From contig JAQGBZ010000658.1 of NCBI GenBank assembly GCA_034687125.1, positions 1 through 22,479 on the forward strand: a DNA stretch of 22,479 bases. Reading direction: 5' to 3'. Position numbers and translations under genes: made by a program. Shown here in pieces: positions 1 to 18,567 of this stretch (position 1 is the first letter of the stretch; each line of letters begins with the position of its first letter). The notes below the pieces were generated by a model, which searched no databases, was not told where the DNA came from, and worked only from the letters and a program-made list of their open reading frames with translations. Origin of the DNA: Neelides folsomi. Lineage: Eukaryota > Arthropoda > Collembola > Neelipleona > Neelidae.

Positions 1-412
1 GTTCTATCAGAGGACGTTTTCCTTTTACTTCTTCCACATCGCTAAATTTCTGAAATATCATTAAAAGTTAAATTGGTGAAGTTGTAAATGCATGGGGCGA
101 ATGACAATTTTTTTATCATTCTTTTACAGCCTGTATTATGATCTCTTTTGTTTGCATATTTGTTTACTGTAAACAATTAGGAATCATAAGATAGGAGGAA
201 AAAGACATTCTACCCTTGACCTCATCGTCCATTTCATCGCAGTTGCTCAACCTAAATAACTAGGGATGTGGGAATAAATGAACATTTAATTTGTGGACCT
301 TTACAACATATTCAGTAAATATTTCATTCATTTTTTCAACGTGATTTTTATTATAACGAAATACTTTATGATAGATGTTTTACATTTAATTAATGCATTT
401 GTGTACTTACAG

Positions 413-560
413 GTCCAATTGGTTTCTTTGGAAGGAAAATGGTTTGAAAGCATTAAGATTTGAAGTGGCCATTGAAGTGAAAGAGTGTAATAAAAAGAAA
501 CGAGTTTTCTCCCCGTCGCTTCCTCAAATCCTTCTCAAGGACCAAAAACCTTTTTTATAA
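413..560 (+). CDS. Candidate terminal exon of an unknown plus-strand gene
   Basis: A consensus acceptor (gtacttacag, ending at 412) is followed by a 148-nt open frame, one base of a split codon then 48 codons and TAA at 558-560, in DNA where stops are frequent. The peptide starts SNWFLWKENGLKALRFEVAI, continues with a Lys-rich stretch (KECNKKKR) and ends DQKPFL. It looks coding-like but no family is recognised. No convincing upstream exon is visible in the first 412 bases, so the rest of the gene would lie left of the window. It may be chance. Confidence 0.3.
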
Positions 561-1055
561 ACCCCAAGCATATATTATCATCGGCATTATAAATCTTATC
601 AAATTATGACCTCATTCATCCTTAACTAATATTCAACGTAAATCCTTTTCTTAAAGAGAAAACCTTTGGCTTGACTAAACTCCGCTTTGGTTCTACTAGA
701 AATCATTTGGTTCCTACAGGATGTTTCTTAACCCGTTTTATTTACAAAGAAATTTTATATTAAAAGTGAGACGTAAAGAAACATTTCTGCCCTTTATGTT
801 TAAAGCAAATGAGATGATCAAAATGTTAATCACATCAAACTCAGAGAAAAATTAAACATCTTTTGCATAATATCTCATTTCTCACCTTTTTCTTCAATTT
901 ACAGTCGGCGTAAGCCGTTGACTTTGAATTAAAATTTAATTATCTTTCTCCTACTTGAGAACATGTGGAGTTGGAAGAACCCTCCTGGGTTTCAAAGAAA
1001 TATTTCGACTCTTGGGTCAACACTTTTAACAATTCTCTCCTCTAATCCCCCCCAT

Positions 1056-1091
1056 TAAAATCCTCATTTGCATGAGGCGTTGGGGATTTTA
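1056..1091. other. Nested inverted repeat containing an octamer word
   Basis: TAAAATCC (1056-1063) pairs with GGATTTTA (1084-1091). Inside it, CCTCAT (1062-1067) pairs with ATGAGG (1072-1077) around a four-base loop. The inner stem-loop contains ATTTGCAT (1066-1073), the binding word of POU/Oct-type factors. Outer and inner stems share two bases, so they are alternative rather than simultaneous foldings. Possible regulatory site. Confidence 0.3.
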
Positions 1092-3039
1092 TTAATAAAT
1101 TAACGCAAAGTGCAATTGGGCATTAGACCCACTTTCTTCCGTTAATTAAAGTAAATAGGGCAAACAGGTGAGGAAGTTTGTCTTTGATGAATTCTTTGAG
1201 TGAGTGGGTTTGGTGTTGGTGACACCAACCGTTGTTGGAAAAGGGGTCGGCAAAGATTTACATCGATCTCTTTCCAAGATCACTTACATCTTACACTCCT
1301 TCTTTATAACTATTACACAATATAAAAACCCAAATCCCTCAAACATGCTAAACCTATGTACGAAAATAAAGTGATGAAAAATACCAATTTAATCAACTTT
1401 TACTTGCAATCACTATTAACTAAAGTTAAAAAGTTATTATAAAGTTAAGTTTACACATAATTTAATCCATTGTGAAGAACGAATTGTGAAAAATTAACTT
1501 TAGTATTTTTCTCAAATAGTAATTAAAAACATTTGTAATTACTATTTGTAATGAAATATTATTCGATAGTTATTTGAATCCAAATGGAATTGAAATTACA
1601 TTGATTTCCAATTAGGTGGATAAGTAAAATTAATTTGATGTGCATGTTTCAATTAAGGAATTAATTTCCATTAATAATGGCCATTTTAACTAATGATAAT
1701 GAACATGAAGAAAGGGAGAAATCCGTTCATTGATCCCCATTTGAAAGAGAAACCCAAACCGCCAAAGCGGTGATTAAATCCGTTTATTCTTCCCGAATCT
1801 ACTCAAATGGCTAATCCGAGGAAATTGAGAAATCCGAAGGACGGGGAGAAATCAAACGTCTGGGTGCAACTTGTTACACCTCCTTAATCAAACTTTATTT
1901 TACAAAATATCACCAATTGTTGAGCTCCAAACTTCGGGAATAAATACAAAGGGAATCCCGGGAAGTTTTTAATTAAAGAGGTCAATGGAACCTTGACAAA
2001 GGAAATTAATAATTGGTTCCAAATATATTTTTAACTACAAACTCAACTCCCACCAACGCAATGCCTTAACATTCAAATAGAAATTCTCACTCAATATCTA
2101 TTGGATCTATAGGATTTATAAAAATAAATCTTTCTGTTCATTTCTGTGGCCAACAATAGTAGAGATATTCCTTCAATGGGGAAGTTTTGTAAATATATAA
2201 TCAAATCTCGTATGGTTCAAAGGGGGGATTCTCCGTCTGGAAAAAAAGAAACCAAAGTTTCTTCACATCATTAACAGATATGAAAAAATGCTGAATGTGA
2301 AGATTTTCTCTGCCCACGCAGCCGAAACTTTCGCCAAATTTCAATTACTTCCTTTTTGAGGAAAATCCGGATTTCTATACAAAATAAATTCACTTACATC
2401 TACATTAACCTCTTTCTCCCCAAACAACATTCACATCTCATTCTATTCTCCTTCTTCCCATTATCACAAAACACAAAATTAGGTGATTGGATTAAGATTT
2501 CAGACGCTTTATTGAATAAATTGAATCCATTGTTACTTACTTTTAGATAAACATATCGTGCAGTAAATATCGAGGCATATAATATACACACCCTATTAAG
2601 CTATAATACTAATATTTGTATAAAAGTGCCGTTTATGATAATTTCATTTATTAATATAATATGTAATAATAATGTAAATACTTGTGCTTAACTTTTTAAT
2701 TATGTATTTGCATTACTGCGATTTTTATTTTTACTATATAAAACTTAATGTCGAATGTTTTGAAAAATTGTTAATTAATTGAAGGGAAATACCTTTCAAA
2801 ACAGATGTTGGAAAGAAATTGAATTTGTTTTTGAAGTTTGATTTATTTTTCCTTTCCTTGAAAACTTGGATTAGAGAAGTAATAAAATTAAATTAATGAG
2901 GATGAAAATTAGTTGGGAACCAGCATGGGGTGTGTTGCAACGGAGTTCCGCAACTTTTACTTAAATACAACATTTAATTTTTTGTTTTTCATTTCAAGGT
3001 CTTGGGAATGCTTTCAAAGAAAGGTCCATTAGATTAAGT

Positions 3040-3335
3040 TTATAAATATCATATGATACAGTATAAAATATTTGTTTAGTATTTATACATGTAATATGTA
3101 GTTATTACACCCGTATGCATGTATATAATATACACATTTAAGTATGTAAGATATTTACATATGTAACATATACAGTGTTTAGTCAAAAATATTAGTATAG
3201 TAAATTACATTTTGTAAATGTAAAAATTATATATTAGTATAGGTCATAGGTATATTAATATCCAGTTATGGGTTACATATATGTAAGATACAAGATTATG
3301 AAATAATAATGGTAAAGTAAATAAATAAATAAGAT
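3040..3335. repeat. Low-complexity TA/TATG-rich tract
   Basis: The tract is rich in near-palindromic tat, gta and cat words (for example tatgcatgtatataatata), with hardly any G or C runs. No gene is seen. Similar tracts occur at about 4130-4260 and 19370-19500. Confidence 0.6.
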
Positions 3336-4573
3336 TCATCCTATGAAAACATGTTGGATTGATAGTGAAATGTTTAATAATGATAAGTAAATATTTATAT
3401 GAAAATATTTTGTTAAGTCCTTCTTATGACTTTCATCCAAATTGACACGTGATCTGAAATGACGGGAATTTGTATTTAAAAAGAAGAAAGTAAAATTCCT
3501 TGTCTTGTCAGAGTAAGGGCGGGATTGAATTGAGTCCAATTTAAGGGGGAAACGTCACAAGAAGCCCATTGTGAGCCCAAATTGACGTCTCTTGATGGAA
3601 ATGGGATGGGAATAATCCCAATCCCTGACAAGTCACTCACCCACGCCACAAACTCATTCTCTTCCACTTACACAACCAAAGTAAAAGTTCATTTTGGGAG
3701 TGAAAATCATAAGAGATTCCCTTTGAGGAAAACCTGGAAAACTTACCCGTGTATAAACAAAAGGATTTTTATTATAAAATGGAAATTTTATTTCAAATCC
3801 AAACTCAATGAAATGCGTGTTGAGATGGAGAAAGCGTGATGAAGGATTTTCCATTGCGCCACAAGTCACAATAAACCTCTGAACAAAATTCTTCGCCAAA
3901 TGAAAATTCTCCTCTTAATGAATTCAAATCTCTGACTGAGCGAGTGAAGTGAAATATTTATGAACCAGCGTGGGTTTGGTTAATCTCCTCAATTATTAAA
4001 ATGCAAGAACATTTAGAGTAAATCACGGTCCTTATTCAATTACTCATAATCAAATCATACCCATATTTAAATTTCCACCATTCATACCAAATGCAAATAA
4101 CGACAATGTAAATATGAATTCAGGTATTTAATATTTCTTCTATTAGGTATGTATTTATAATATGAGTATAGATTTTTGTATTTATAGTTAGTTATTTGTT
4201 ATACTATACACTATATTATATTATTATATTATGTAGTAATACATACATATATCTAGTTATTATATTGATTACAATTAATTACTTATCTTTAGTTATGAAA
4301 CAAGGATAACATGAAATGTAACTGCATATGAAAGATCATGTTAGGAATAATTAATTGAATTGAAAATTGAATGAAATTACATAATGCACACGAGCATAAT
4401 TATCTATATATAATGCCAAATGACCCAATAACAGCAGAATTTTGATAAATGAGAAACCTGTGGGATTTCCATGATGCCCCAAATGGTGAAAGTTCTCATA
4501 AATAAATCAACTTAACTTGTTTCTATTCAACTTAAAGATAATCGATCAAAATTCCTCAATTATTTTTTTTACT

Positions 4574-4610
4574 ACCGAACCTTCTTCGGTTGACGTTGCA
4601 AGCAATGCAA
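4574..4610. other. Two adjacent small hairpins
   Basis: ACCGAA (4574-4579) and TTCGGT (4585-4590) form a perfect six-base stem with a five-base loop. It is followed at once by TTGCA (4596-4600) and TGCAA (4606-4610) around another five-base loop. There is no T-run or gene end nearby to make this a terminator. Function unknown. Confidence 0.25.
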
Positions 4611-4974
4611 TGTTAAGAACAATAACTAAAGTAGATCAAACGAGTGGGCGGGAATAATGGGGAAATTAAGAAATTATAGGGATCATAAATAGTAATAATA
4701 TATCCCTATTTGATTCATCTAATATTACAATTTGGATATGCTGACTGGTAAACATTGTAAAATTAGATTAAACATCTAACATGTAACTCATAATGGAAAA
4801 AAGAATGAAATTGAAGCTGACATTTAAGATTTAACGTTGTATATAACGTTACGTTAAGTACCTATGGTTTTTTCCAAAGTGGTTATTATTCTGAATTTGT
4901 TCAACCTTTACGTTCCTCTTCTTTGTAATGAAGGGATGTAAATGCGGTGATTATTTCCTAGATTTATGAATCGG

Positions 4975-5100
4975 TCAAATGGCCGACGAGGGAGGCGGGG
5001 CTGATGAGGATCTAAACGGTGGCTTTAATCTCACGACTTCCCCCGCCGCCCCGCCTTTCTCAAGGGGGCCATCGGGGGGAGATTTAAACGCTCTCGTTCC
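4975..5100. promoter_or_regulatory. GC-rich island with inverted repeat
   Basis: This is the most GC-rich stretch of the left flank. AGGCGGGG at 4993-5000 is exactly complementary to CCCCGCCT at 5049-5056, and GGCC/GGCCGACGAG and GGGGGCCATCG blocks flank them. GC-box-like GGCGGGG is a known Sp1/KLF-type site, so this could be a promoter or enhancer core. No transcript start or neighbouring exon is evident, so regulation is inference. Confidence 0.3.
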
Positions 5101-5126
5101 ATAAAACGTAGATTGGATGATCAAGT

Positions 5127-5142
5127 TATTTATTTATTTATT
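5127..5142. repeat. Short (TTTA)n microsatellite
   Basis: About four TTTA units in a row. A similar AAAT run is present at about 3318-3331 and a TTAA run at 11648-11664. These are common in AT-rich animal DNA. Confidence 0.8.
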
Positions 5143-7484
5143 CTTGCCAAACTTCCCCAGGAACTTGAATTTGAGTTTTTCCCTTCCAACTCTCTCAAGT
5201 AAAGATTTGTTCCTATGCACCCCATGGGTTTAGGTTCAACACAGGGTCCCATTGATATGAATTACGATCCAATTTCTTAATTCGGTTGTAGTAAGTGAGA
5301 ATGAACAGGTGGTTATCTCCTGGACGTGTCATGAAGGGGATCGGGAGGGAATTGGTGATGGGCTTTGGGACTTTTTCTTTTCATTTCTCCCTATCTCAAA
5401 CCTCAGGGTGTGGAACTTCGGCTCCAGACCTCAAACCAACCCAAAAGTATACAACAAAATAACAAGCAATTATCCCATCATCCAAAACCCGACGTCTCTT
5501 TCAACAACTTCACTTTCACTCACCTTTTTAAAAACTTTCCAGCTGTTCGACCCTTTCAAAACGCAACAATGAAGTTCACATTTATTTACTTAAACCATGT
5601 TGAAATTTAAACTAGAATAGTGTAAAATATGTTATACAATGATTATAAGATGTATGTTACATAACATACAATGTTATGCATGCTCGTTTATTTCTTTTGT
5701 AATGCTCGTTTATGTATTTATATAATATATGAATTTAACCATCATTTAACCATTGGAGTTTTGAAAGTGGAGTTTTGGTTCAACTTTAAGAGCTATTCTG
5801 TCCAAGGACAAATCCCTATTTATTCTTATTTGGAAGATGAGCTTAATCGGGCCCCTGAGGATCTTTTTGTTAAAATGGCAATTAAGCGATAATTCCTCCA
5901 AGGACCGTTCTTCCTTCACAACTCCTCCTAAATCAAAAGAGATCAAAATCCGAAATTAGTAATTTTGTATGTGTAGTTACAGATTTCCGTGATTTATTTC
6001 ATCTGTTGTGAGATCACAAGTCAAAGTTTATGAAGGAAAAGGGATGTTTTATGCTTCGTTTATGGAAGAGAATTAAGTCAGAGATATATTTATCAATTTT
6101 ATTTAAAAGTTCAACACACATTGAAAACTTCACACCATTGGCACATTCATTGTCAATTTCCCACATGTTTAATAAATAGGCTAGGTATATCATTAATACA
6201 TAAATAGCCAAATTACAAAATAACTTTAAAATCAACAAAAAAGTAAAAAAAAGTTATAACTATAAAACTTAAAATTAATTAATACTTTAGAGATTATTAG
6301 CTTTGATTTCTCCTTCTAAGTTTTCACAACACAACACTCAACACGCCCAGAAGGAATTTCTCAAAGTGACTTTGTTTGAAAAGCATAAAGATATTTAATT
6401 TATAATTTTTATTTCCACTTTAAAAGCCCAAATTATTAATTCTTGACTTTTGAAAAATGACAAATTGATTTCATTAGTGAAGGAAGGATTTTGGGAAATT
6501 GTAAAATGAAGTATTCGATATTTGAGAAAGTAATCGATGAAAGCAATTCTTTTTTAATCCTTCGCTTAATCAAATAATGTCCTTTGAAACCCGCAACTCT
6601 CAAATTGGCACGAACTTGAGGAGAAAATGCAAAATGTCCTCTGACATCTTTTAGACCTTTGAGGATTCGGGCATTTTAACCACAACAGACTTTTAATGTG
6701 GATTGCAATAAAGCTGAATTACAGCAATAGCAATTTCCCTTTATCTCGTTCATGTCATTTATACTAAAGACTACAGAGTATCATTAAGGTATATTTTTAT
6801 ATGAATAATTAAAGTATTAAATAAATGAAATGTACATGTAAATACTCTATATCCAGGTAGATACATTATATAGTCAATGCTTCTCCTAGATTTCTTTGAG
6901 ATGGATCTTACAAGCCATGATGAGATTATTAATATTAATTACTCGTTCTTAATTAATACAATAATTTAATTTAAACACAACAAGTTAATCTAAATAACTC
7001 TATATTTTGTGTACAAAATCATGACTTGGACTAAATGAAGATTTCCTCATTATACATAGTTCTTAAGCTAAAAGTTGAAATATTTGATTGTCAATGTGTA
7101 AAATGATTAAAATTGTTTCAATGGTTTGTACATCCATTTCAATGCATTTAATGGTTAATTCCTATCTAAGAAATTATTAATGATGGGTTTTAAATATGAA
7201 ACATAGTCGATTTATATTCTGCTCAGTTTAAGCTACCGGGAAATACAAAAGAGGGAAAAACGACGAAAACCACGCCGTTACAAAATTGTCTTTACGAGCT
7301 TTTTTTAATTTATTGAGGTACTCCGGAATGGAACAATCCCGGGAAATAACTAAATTGTTTTTTGAATGTTAAAAATTGTTGCAATGTATTAAAAGGTGGT
7401 GTGATTGGTCAATGTAATTGTAATTGAGATATGCATTTAAAAAAATTATTTTAGAGGTTTATTTGGTTGTCTGCCAACTTCGGA

Positions 7485-7550
7485 ATGGCACCAAAAAGGA
7501 TACGTTTGGAATCGTCGGATGACAATGAGCAATTGATTTCTAACATTATG
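7485..7550 (+). CDS. Candidate short first exon, unknown
   Basis: The ATG at 7485-7487 has a good context (G at -3, G at +4) and opens MAPKRIRLESSDDNEQLISN followed by IM, then TAA at 7551-7553. The stop overlaps a possible donor (at|gtaaat, GT at 7549-7550), so this could be a first exon, or a 22-residue open frame arising by chance. No partner exon was identified and no family is recognised. Confidence 0.17.
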
Positions 7551-8087
7551 TAAATTTACTTTTAACTAATAGTGACAACTTTAGTAATTCACCCCTAGTT
7601 TGCATTAAGTTATTAAATAGGAACTTTCCGATGAAATAACTCAACAATTTGGGCTTCACATGTCAAATTAACCCTCCATTAACAAAAGGCTCAATTTGGG
7701 CAAGGAAGAAGAATAATAAAAGCGCCAAATACATAAGTTGTAGAGGAAAAAAAGTAATTTAATGTGCATTAATAGTAATTGGAAAAGCACATTGATGGGA
7801 CTCGTGTAAATAAATATATAGTATGTAAATAAATTTAAATAATTTCCTACATGTCAATGTACTCAATTGTATTTCATAGGAATATTGTATATGGATAGCA
7901 AAGGCTCATTTAAAAAAATCGAATCAGAATCATAAAAGAGATACTAAAAACTTGGATTTGCGCGCCAATGTTCGCTAATGATAGTCCTTTTTGAACTCGT
8001 AATGGTCCTTGTGATGGTAATCGAGTGTGTGGCGTTCTCGGGCCTTAATGGCTTTCTGAGTGGGGCTAAATGGATTAACGACGAATA

Positions 8088-8093
8088 TTTATT
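8088..8093 (-). terminator. Nearest canonical poly(A) signal after the Rols/TANC stop
   Basis: AATAAA on the minus strand lies about 510 nt beyond the stop codon. No canonical AATAAA or ATTAAA was found nearer. Variant signals may be used instead, so the 3' end is not settled. Confidence 0.22.
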
Positions 8094-8605
8094 GGTTTAC
8101 AACAAGTGGGGGAGTCAAAGGCGATGAGTCTCCGGTTTCTCAATTTAAACCCCAAAATCCCTTTTTCACCCAAAGCTTCTCCTTCAATCACCTCAAGGAT
8201 CCATTAGCTTTAAATACAAAGGACCTCCTTAGCGACTAAATCCTGCTCATTGGACTTTAAGTTTAAATCCTCTCATAATAACGTTCAACTTTTCCCGCCC
8301 AAACGATTCTTTGACTCAATATTAGCCAAGTTATAAATATTATGTTTACTCTTTCCGAAACCGTGGTGTAAGGCATTTGCGTAATTGGACCTTTCTTACA
8401 TTTAGTTAGAAAGTGATTAAATGTGCATGAGCAACCTGCGGTTTCACTTCCGCGGTCACAAACCAAACCACTCCAACTTCCAAGAATAATCAGCTAAATA
8501 CATATAAATATTTATGCTCTCTGGATAGCTGAGTGACTCCGTGAGCAATAAAACAACGACCACTTTACGACTTGTATTAAATACTTATAGAGAGAGAAAA
8601 GTCAT

Positions 8606-15238
<6,633 letters not shown>

Positions 15239-15628
15239 CTAACAAAAAATTACATTTTTAATCAAATGAATAAATAGTTTTACCATATTCAGATAAATTG
15301 ATTTAATTTAAAATTTGAATCAATTATTTTAAATTATAAATAATATTAAAATAATATTACATTTGTCAGAAATAATTAGCTAATTAAATTATAGTATTAG
15401 AGACAGTTAAAGAATATTTTACAATATTTAATTTGGCTAAAGCAAATATTTAATTTTAATATTTTTGATATTGCTCCAACATTGGTTTACAATGAGAATG
15501 ATAAATAATCCAATCATTTGAAAAGATGCAGGTCAAACAAAGAAGACATGAAGAAATGAAGAATGAAATTGAAACCAATGGGCATTCAGATGGAAGCAGA
15601 CCAATTAATATGTCTTTTATATAAATAC

Positions 15629-15644
15629 CTTCTATATGCAACAT
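15629..15644 (-). CDS. rols: Candidate start exon of Rols/TANC (MLHIE-)
   Basis: An ATG at 15642-15644 opens MLHIE plus one G before a GT (gtattt, donor at 15627-15628). The G joins the AT of the RING exon as GAT, giving MLHIEDGAIEELSCR in frame over a 390-nt intron (15239-15628). An in-frame stop lies 18 nt upstream of the ATG, so if this is the first exon the ATG is the start. The context before the ATG (ttcca) is not a strong initiation context. It could also be the internal part of an exon that begins at 15654 (see 15795-15865). Confidence 0.35.
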
Positions 15645-15794
15645 TGGAATTGTTCTTATTTACATAGTAGGAGGATATATCTATTTATTATCCTTATAAG
15701 ATGCATCATTAGATGGAATATCGTGATCGTGAGATATGTTATAGACATATGTTTAGAGAATTCCCCAGGAGCTTCCATTCCCTGGAGTCTTCAC

Positions 15795-15865
15795 AGCAGT
15801 TGCTGTCGGAGGCCCTCAAGGCTCAAACGCCCCTTCAACACATTCAACAAAACCCTTCGGCTCAT
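15795..15865 (-). CDS. Candidate alternative first exon of Rols/TANC
   Basis: An ATG at 15863-15865 with G at -3 opens MSRRVLLNVLKGRLSLEGLR followed by QQL, a coding-looking peptide with many G/C third bases in AT-rich surroundings. A GT at 15793-15794 would leave phase 2. Joining to an acceptor ending aataag (just above 15654) would continue as L-TIPMLHIED and keep frame into the RING exon. The agreement of phase has a one-in-three chance of being accidental and the acceptor is weak. Without splicing the frame stops after 24 codons. Confidence 0.27.
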
Positions 15866-16128
15866 CACTCGACAACAAAAATTTAAATCCTTTCATTGAA
15901 CAAAAAACAAAAGTTCTGGCTTTGAATGCAAATGGATTAAGATTTCATATATTCAAAACTTTCTATCCATTTAATTATTGTATAAAATAAGGTTGTTATA
16001 TGACTTATATGTATTCTTATTAAAAGATTATTTAGCTATTAACACAATACATATTTTATATAATTATGGATATCTAAATATCTATCATGAAGAATTAATA
16101 TAATGTAGAAAATAAATTAATAACATGT

Positions 16129-16503
16129 ATGGGTATTATTAATTGTATATTATATTATTGTAAACATAATGTTTTTAAATTGTCTAAATGTGAATTGAAG
16201 GATCAAGGGGTTTTTTGTTCTTTGGTTGTTGTCTGTTGTAAAAGGAAAGTAGCAGGTGGGAGGAAATCTCAGCCAGGTGAAGTGTTCCAGAAGCTTTTGG
16301 AGCTTCGTCCGCTTTTTGCCCCAATTCTCACGAGGGTTTTTGAAGGGAGGAAGAAGATGGTGAAGGAGTGTGGGAACCCTCGAAGGAACCAAACAATTCC
16401 CATCTGTTCCCTACAAAACCCATCACATCTTTGGCTCAAAACAATCATCTTCCCTTACAGAAAACCATCCATGATCCTCCATATTCTTCTTGCTATATTT
16501 TAA
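16129..16503 (+). CDS. Low-confidence 124-residue open frame
   Basis: This is the longest open frame in the flanks. The central part is basic and amphipathic (GEVFQKLLELRPLFAPILTR, then VFEGRKKMVKECG), and sits on a GC-richer island at about 16230-16440; both ends are ordinary AT-rich translation (for example NCILYYCKHNVF). No domain is recognised. The minus strand of the same island is also open for 80 codons, which argues that openness here is not evidence of coding. Confidence 0.15.
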   Translation: MGIINCILYYCKHNVFKLSKCELKDQGVFCSLVVVCCKRKVAGGRKSQPGEVFQKLLELRPLFAPILTRVFEGRKKMVKECGNPRRNQTIPICSLQNPSHLWLKTIIFPYRKPSMILHILLAIF

Positions 16504-18567
16504 AATATTGTATATACTTCCACACTAATATCATAATAATATATAGAATAAACTCACATGTAAATATTTGTTATTCACATCAGTTTTTAAAAATGACTTT
16601 GATTATTTTGGTTATTGGTTATTTTCATTACAATTTATAAATTGTAATTGTAAAGGGATTTGAATGCGAATTGATAAATTTAAAATTAATGAAAATTTAA
16701 AGAATGTTGAAAGTAACTTTTTACTCACTTTACTCACTTTACACCCCCTTTGGTTCAAAAGTTCAAATGGAAGGCCAACATATAAAAATTGTATAAAAAG
16801 ATGTAAAACCCATCCCACCTGTCTTAACCTCACGGAAAAATGGAAAATTGAAATAATGAAGGCCTCAAGTGTGATGATGAGTCCCTTGAGCATAATTACA
16901 TAATTACATCTCCTTTGATTCTCATAATTGAATCTGGCGCCCACGAGCTCATTTCCCTCTTCTATTCAATTATTATAATCATCATAAACATTATTTGAAC
17001 ATTTGGGTCTAACAACGGCGCTAATAATAAAGATCCCAAATGATGTCTGGATCAAATGAACCTCAAATCTCCTGGTTTTAATCACTACGCGGGTTTATAG
17101 ATATAAGATTCAACTATGTACTTTTAGTATAAAATGTTTTTAAATCCTCTGTAATAAATTGTAGCAGAAGTAAATTAAATATCGTTGGAAGTTGAATCAT
17201 ATTTCGGTAGCATGAAAGTAAATAAAAATAAATGAGTAGATAATTAATAATTCCTTGCATGGGAATTTGAACATAAAAAGTGTTAGAAACATCTGGTGGG
17301 ATACGTTGAGGGTTTCCCACATCAGCTCGGCCCATTAAAACCCGAATCAAACGGGAGATTCATCTGTTTAAACAATATTTTTAATTAAAGGATTCAATCA
17401 TTCAATTCATTCAATACATTTAATGTTTCTCTTCAAATATAAAATATGTTGTATATGGGATGGGAACTAAACATATTTATGATCATGAGGTTGAGAATAA
17501 CCAAAATTATGAATTCATTCCACACATTCAGCTTTTAATTAAACTTTACCATTCACGATTCTGGAAAGTCAAATGGTATTAAAAGCTTTAATTACATTTA
17601 ACCTTTCTTAAATTAAGCTTTAATGATGGGAAAGTTCAATCACCGAAATAATCAAATCCGAGTGATTTAACCTTTCATTTATTATTATACAAAATACATT
17701 AAACAAATTGCAAATTTTGCATATCTGGTATGCACTGTATAATATAATAAGTTATAACGGAATAATTATTTATCGTGCTTAAGGATAAGCCAAGAAGCTT
17801 ATGCACAAACTGTACAATACATAGATAAAAAGGAATTATAAACAAGGATTTATTATGTTATGGAAGCATAAAAGCTACAAATAATGATATGTAAATTAGG
17901 AAAATTAGTCGAACTGAACTTGGTTATTAATTATACATAATCTAATTAATGCGAGAATTAAAAAATTCCCCATACCAAAGACGAAATTAGTGAAAAAATT
18001 TAAAACCATGATGGTAATAGTAAGTAGGTTTTATCATACCTTTGGCAATTGAGCATTTCTTTCCAAATATGGAAGACAAGTTAGACAAGACGAACGGCAT
18101 TTCGGTTAATTGATTAGTCAATTCATTAATTAATTCATTAATGGGAATTATAAAGAAAGTTCAGAAAGGGGAAATTGAGAATTCCGGCCTTTTCTTTCCA
18201 ATGGAGATTTCACCGGATCCAATTTCATAATTCAGAATTATCTTAAAACAATCCTGGTGTGAAACTTTTAAAGTTAAGAAATTCACATAGGGATTTCACA
18301 CACAAATAATTAGGCTTATGAATTAAAATAAATGTATAATAAATCGGCCAGTTCTTTGAACCATTAATTAATCGACACTTTGAATATGAAAAATTCCCTA
18401 AATCTGGTTTCCTTCATTTATCATTTATCTGATTTCCTTCATCGTCCACTTATTATCAAAGAGAATCAAAGTTGAAATGAAAGGTTTCCCATTCAACACC
18501 CGCTATCACTTATGGGTTATTCGCCTTTCCGATTTCACACTCCACAATTAATTTAAAGTTAAGTGAA

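Larger units (their letters stand above)
561..4974. other. Gene-poor left flank, part 1
   Basis: No convincing gene is seen. AT-rich sequence is broken by more complex patches at about 1160-1260 (with GTTGGTG-a-CACCAAC, a 7-base inverted repeat at 1215-1229), 1730-1880 and 3420-3660. The last includes TGGGA-ATAA-TCCCA at 3607-3620, with a TAATCC word like sites of Otx/Bicoid-type homeodomain factors. These may be regulatory, which is inference only. Confidence 0.45.
5101..8605. other. Gene-poor left flank, part 2 (downstream of Rols/TANC)
   Basis: Apart from the weak 7485 candidate I see no gene. The stretch includes the 3' untranslated region of the minus-strand gene at its right end. More complex patches lie at about 5290-5580, 5760-5950, 7230-7350 (with ccgggaaata repeated at 7236-7245 and 7339-7348) and 7960-8260. 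Open frames here are under 90 codons and occur on both strands. Confidence 0.45.

Noticed and set aside
5309..5610. Two overlapping plus-strand open frames of 81 and 87 codons
   Set aside because: Two frames are open over the same bases, with Ser/Thr/Asn/Pro-rich translation typical of pyrimidine-rich non-coding DNA. The ATG AAG TTC start at about 5570 stops after 13 codons.
15284..15301. Mini-exon ending SEY plus G (donor gtaaaa at 15283) ahead of the RING exon
   Set aside because: It would fit the phase, but an in-frame TAA lies six codons upstream with no AG acceptor or ATG between, so it cannot be an exon.
16612..16944. 110-codon minus-strand open frame
   Set aside because: The translation is hydrophobic AT-rich sequence, with an equally open plus-strand frame opposite; no domain and no start context.
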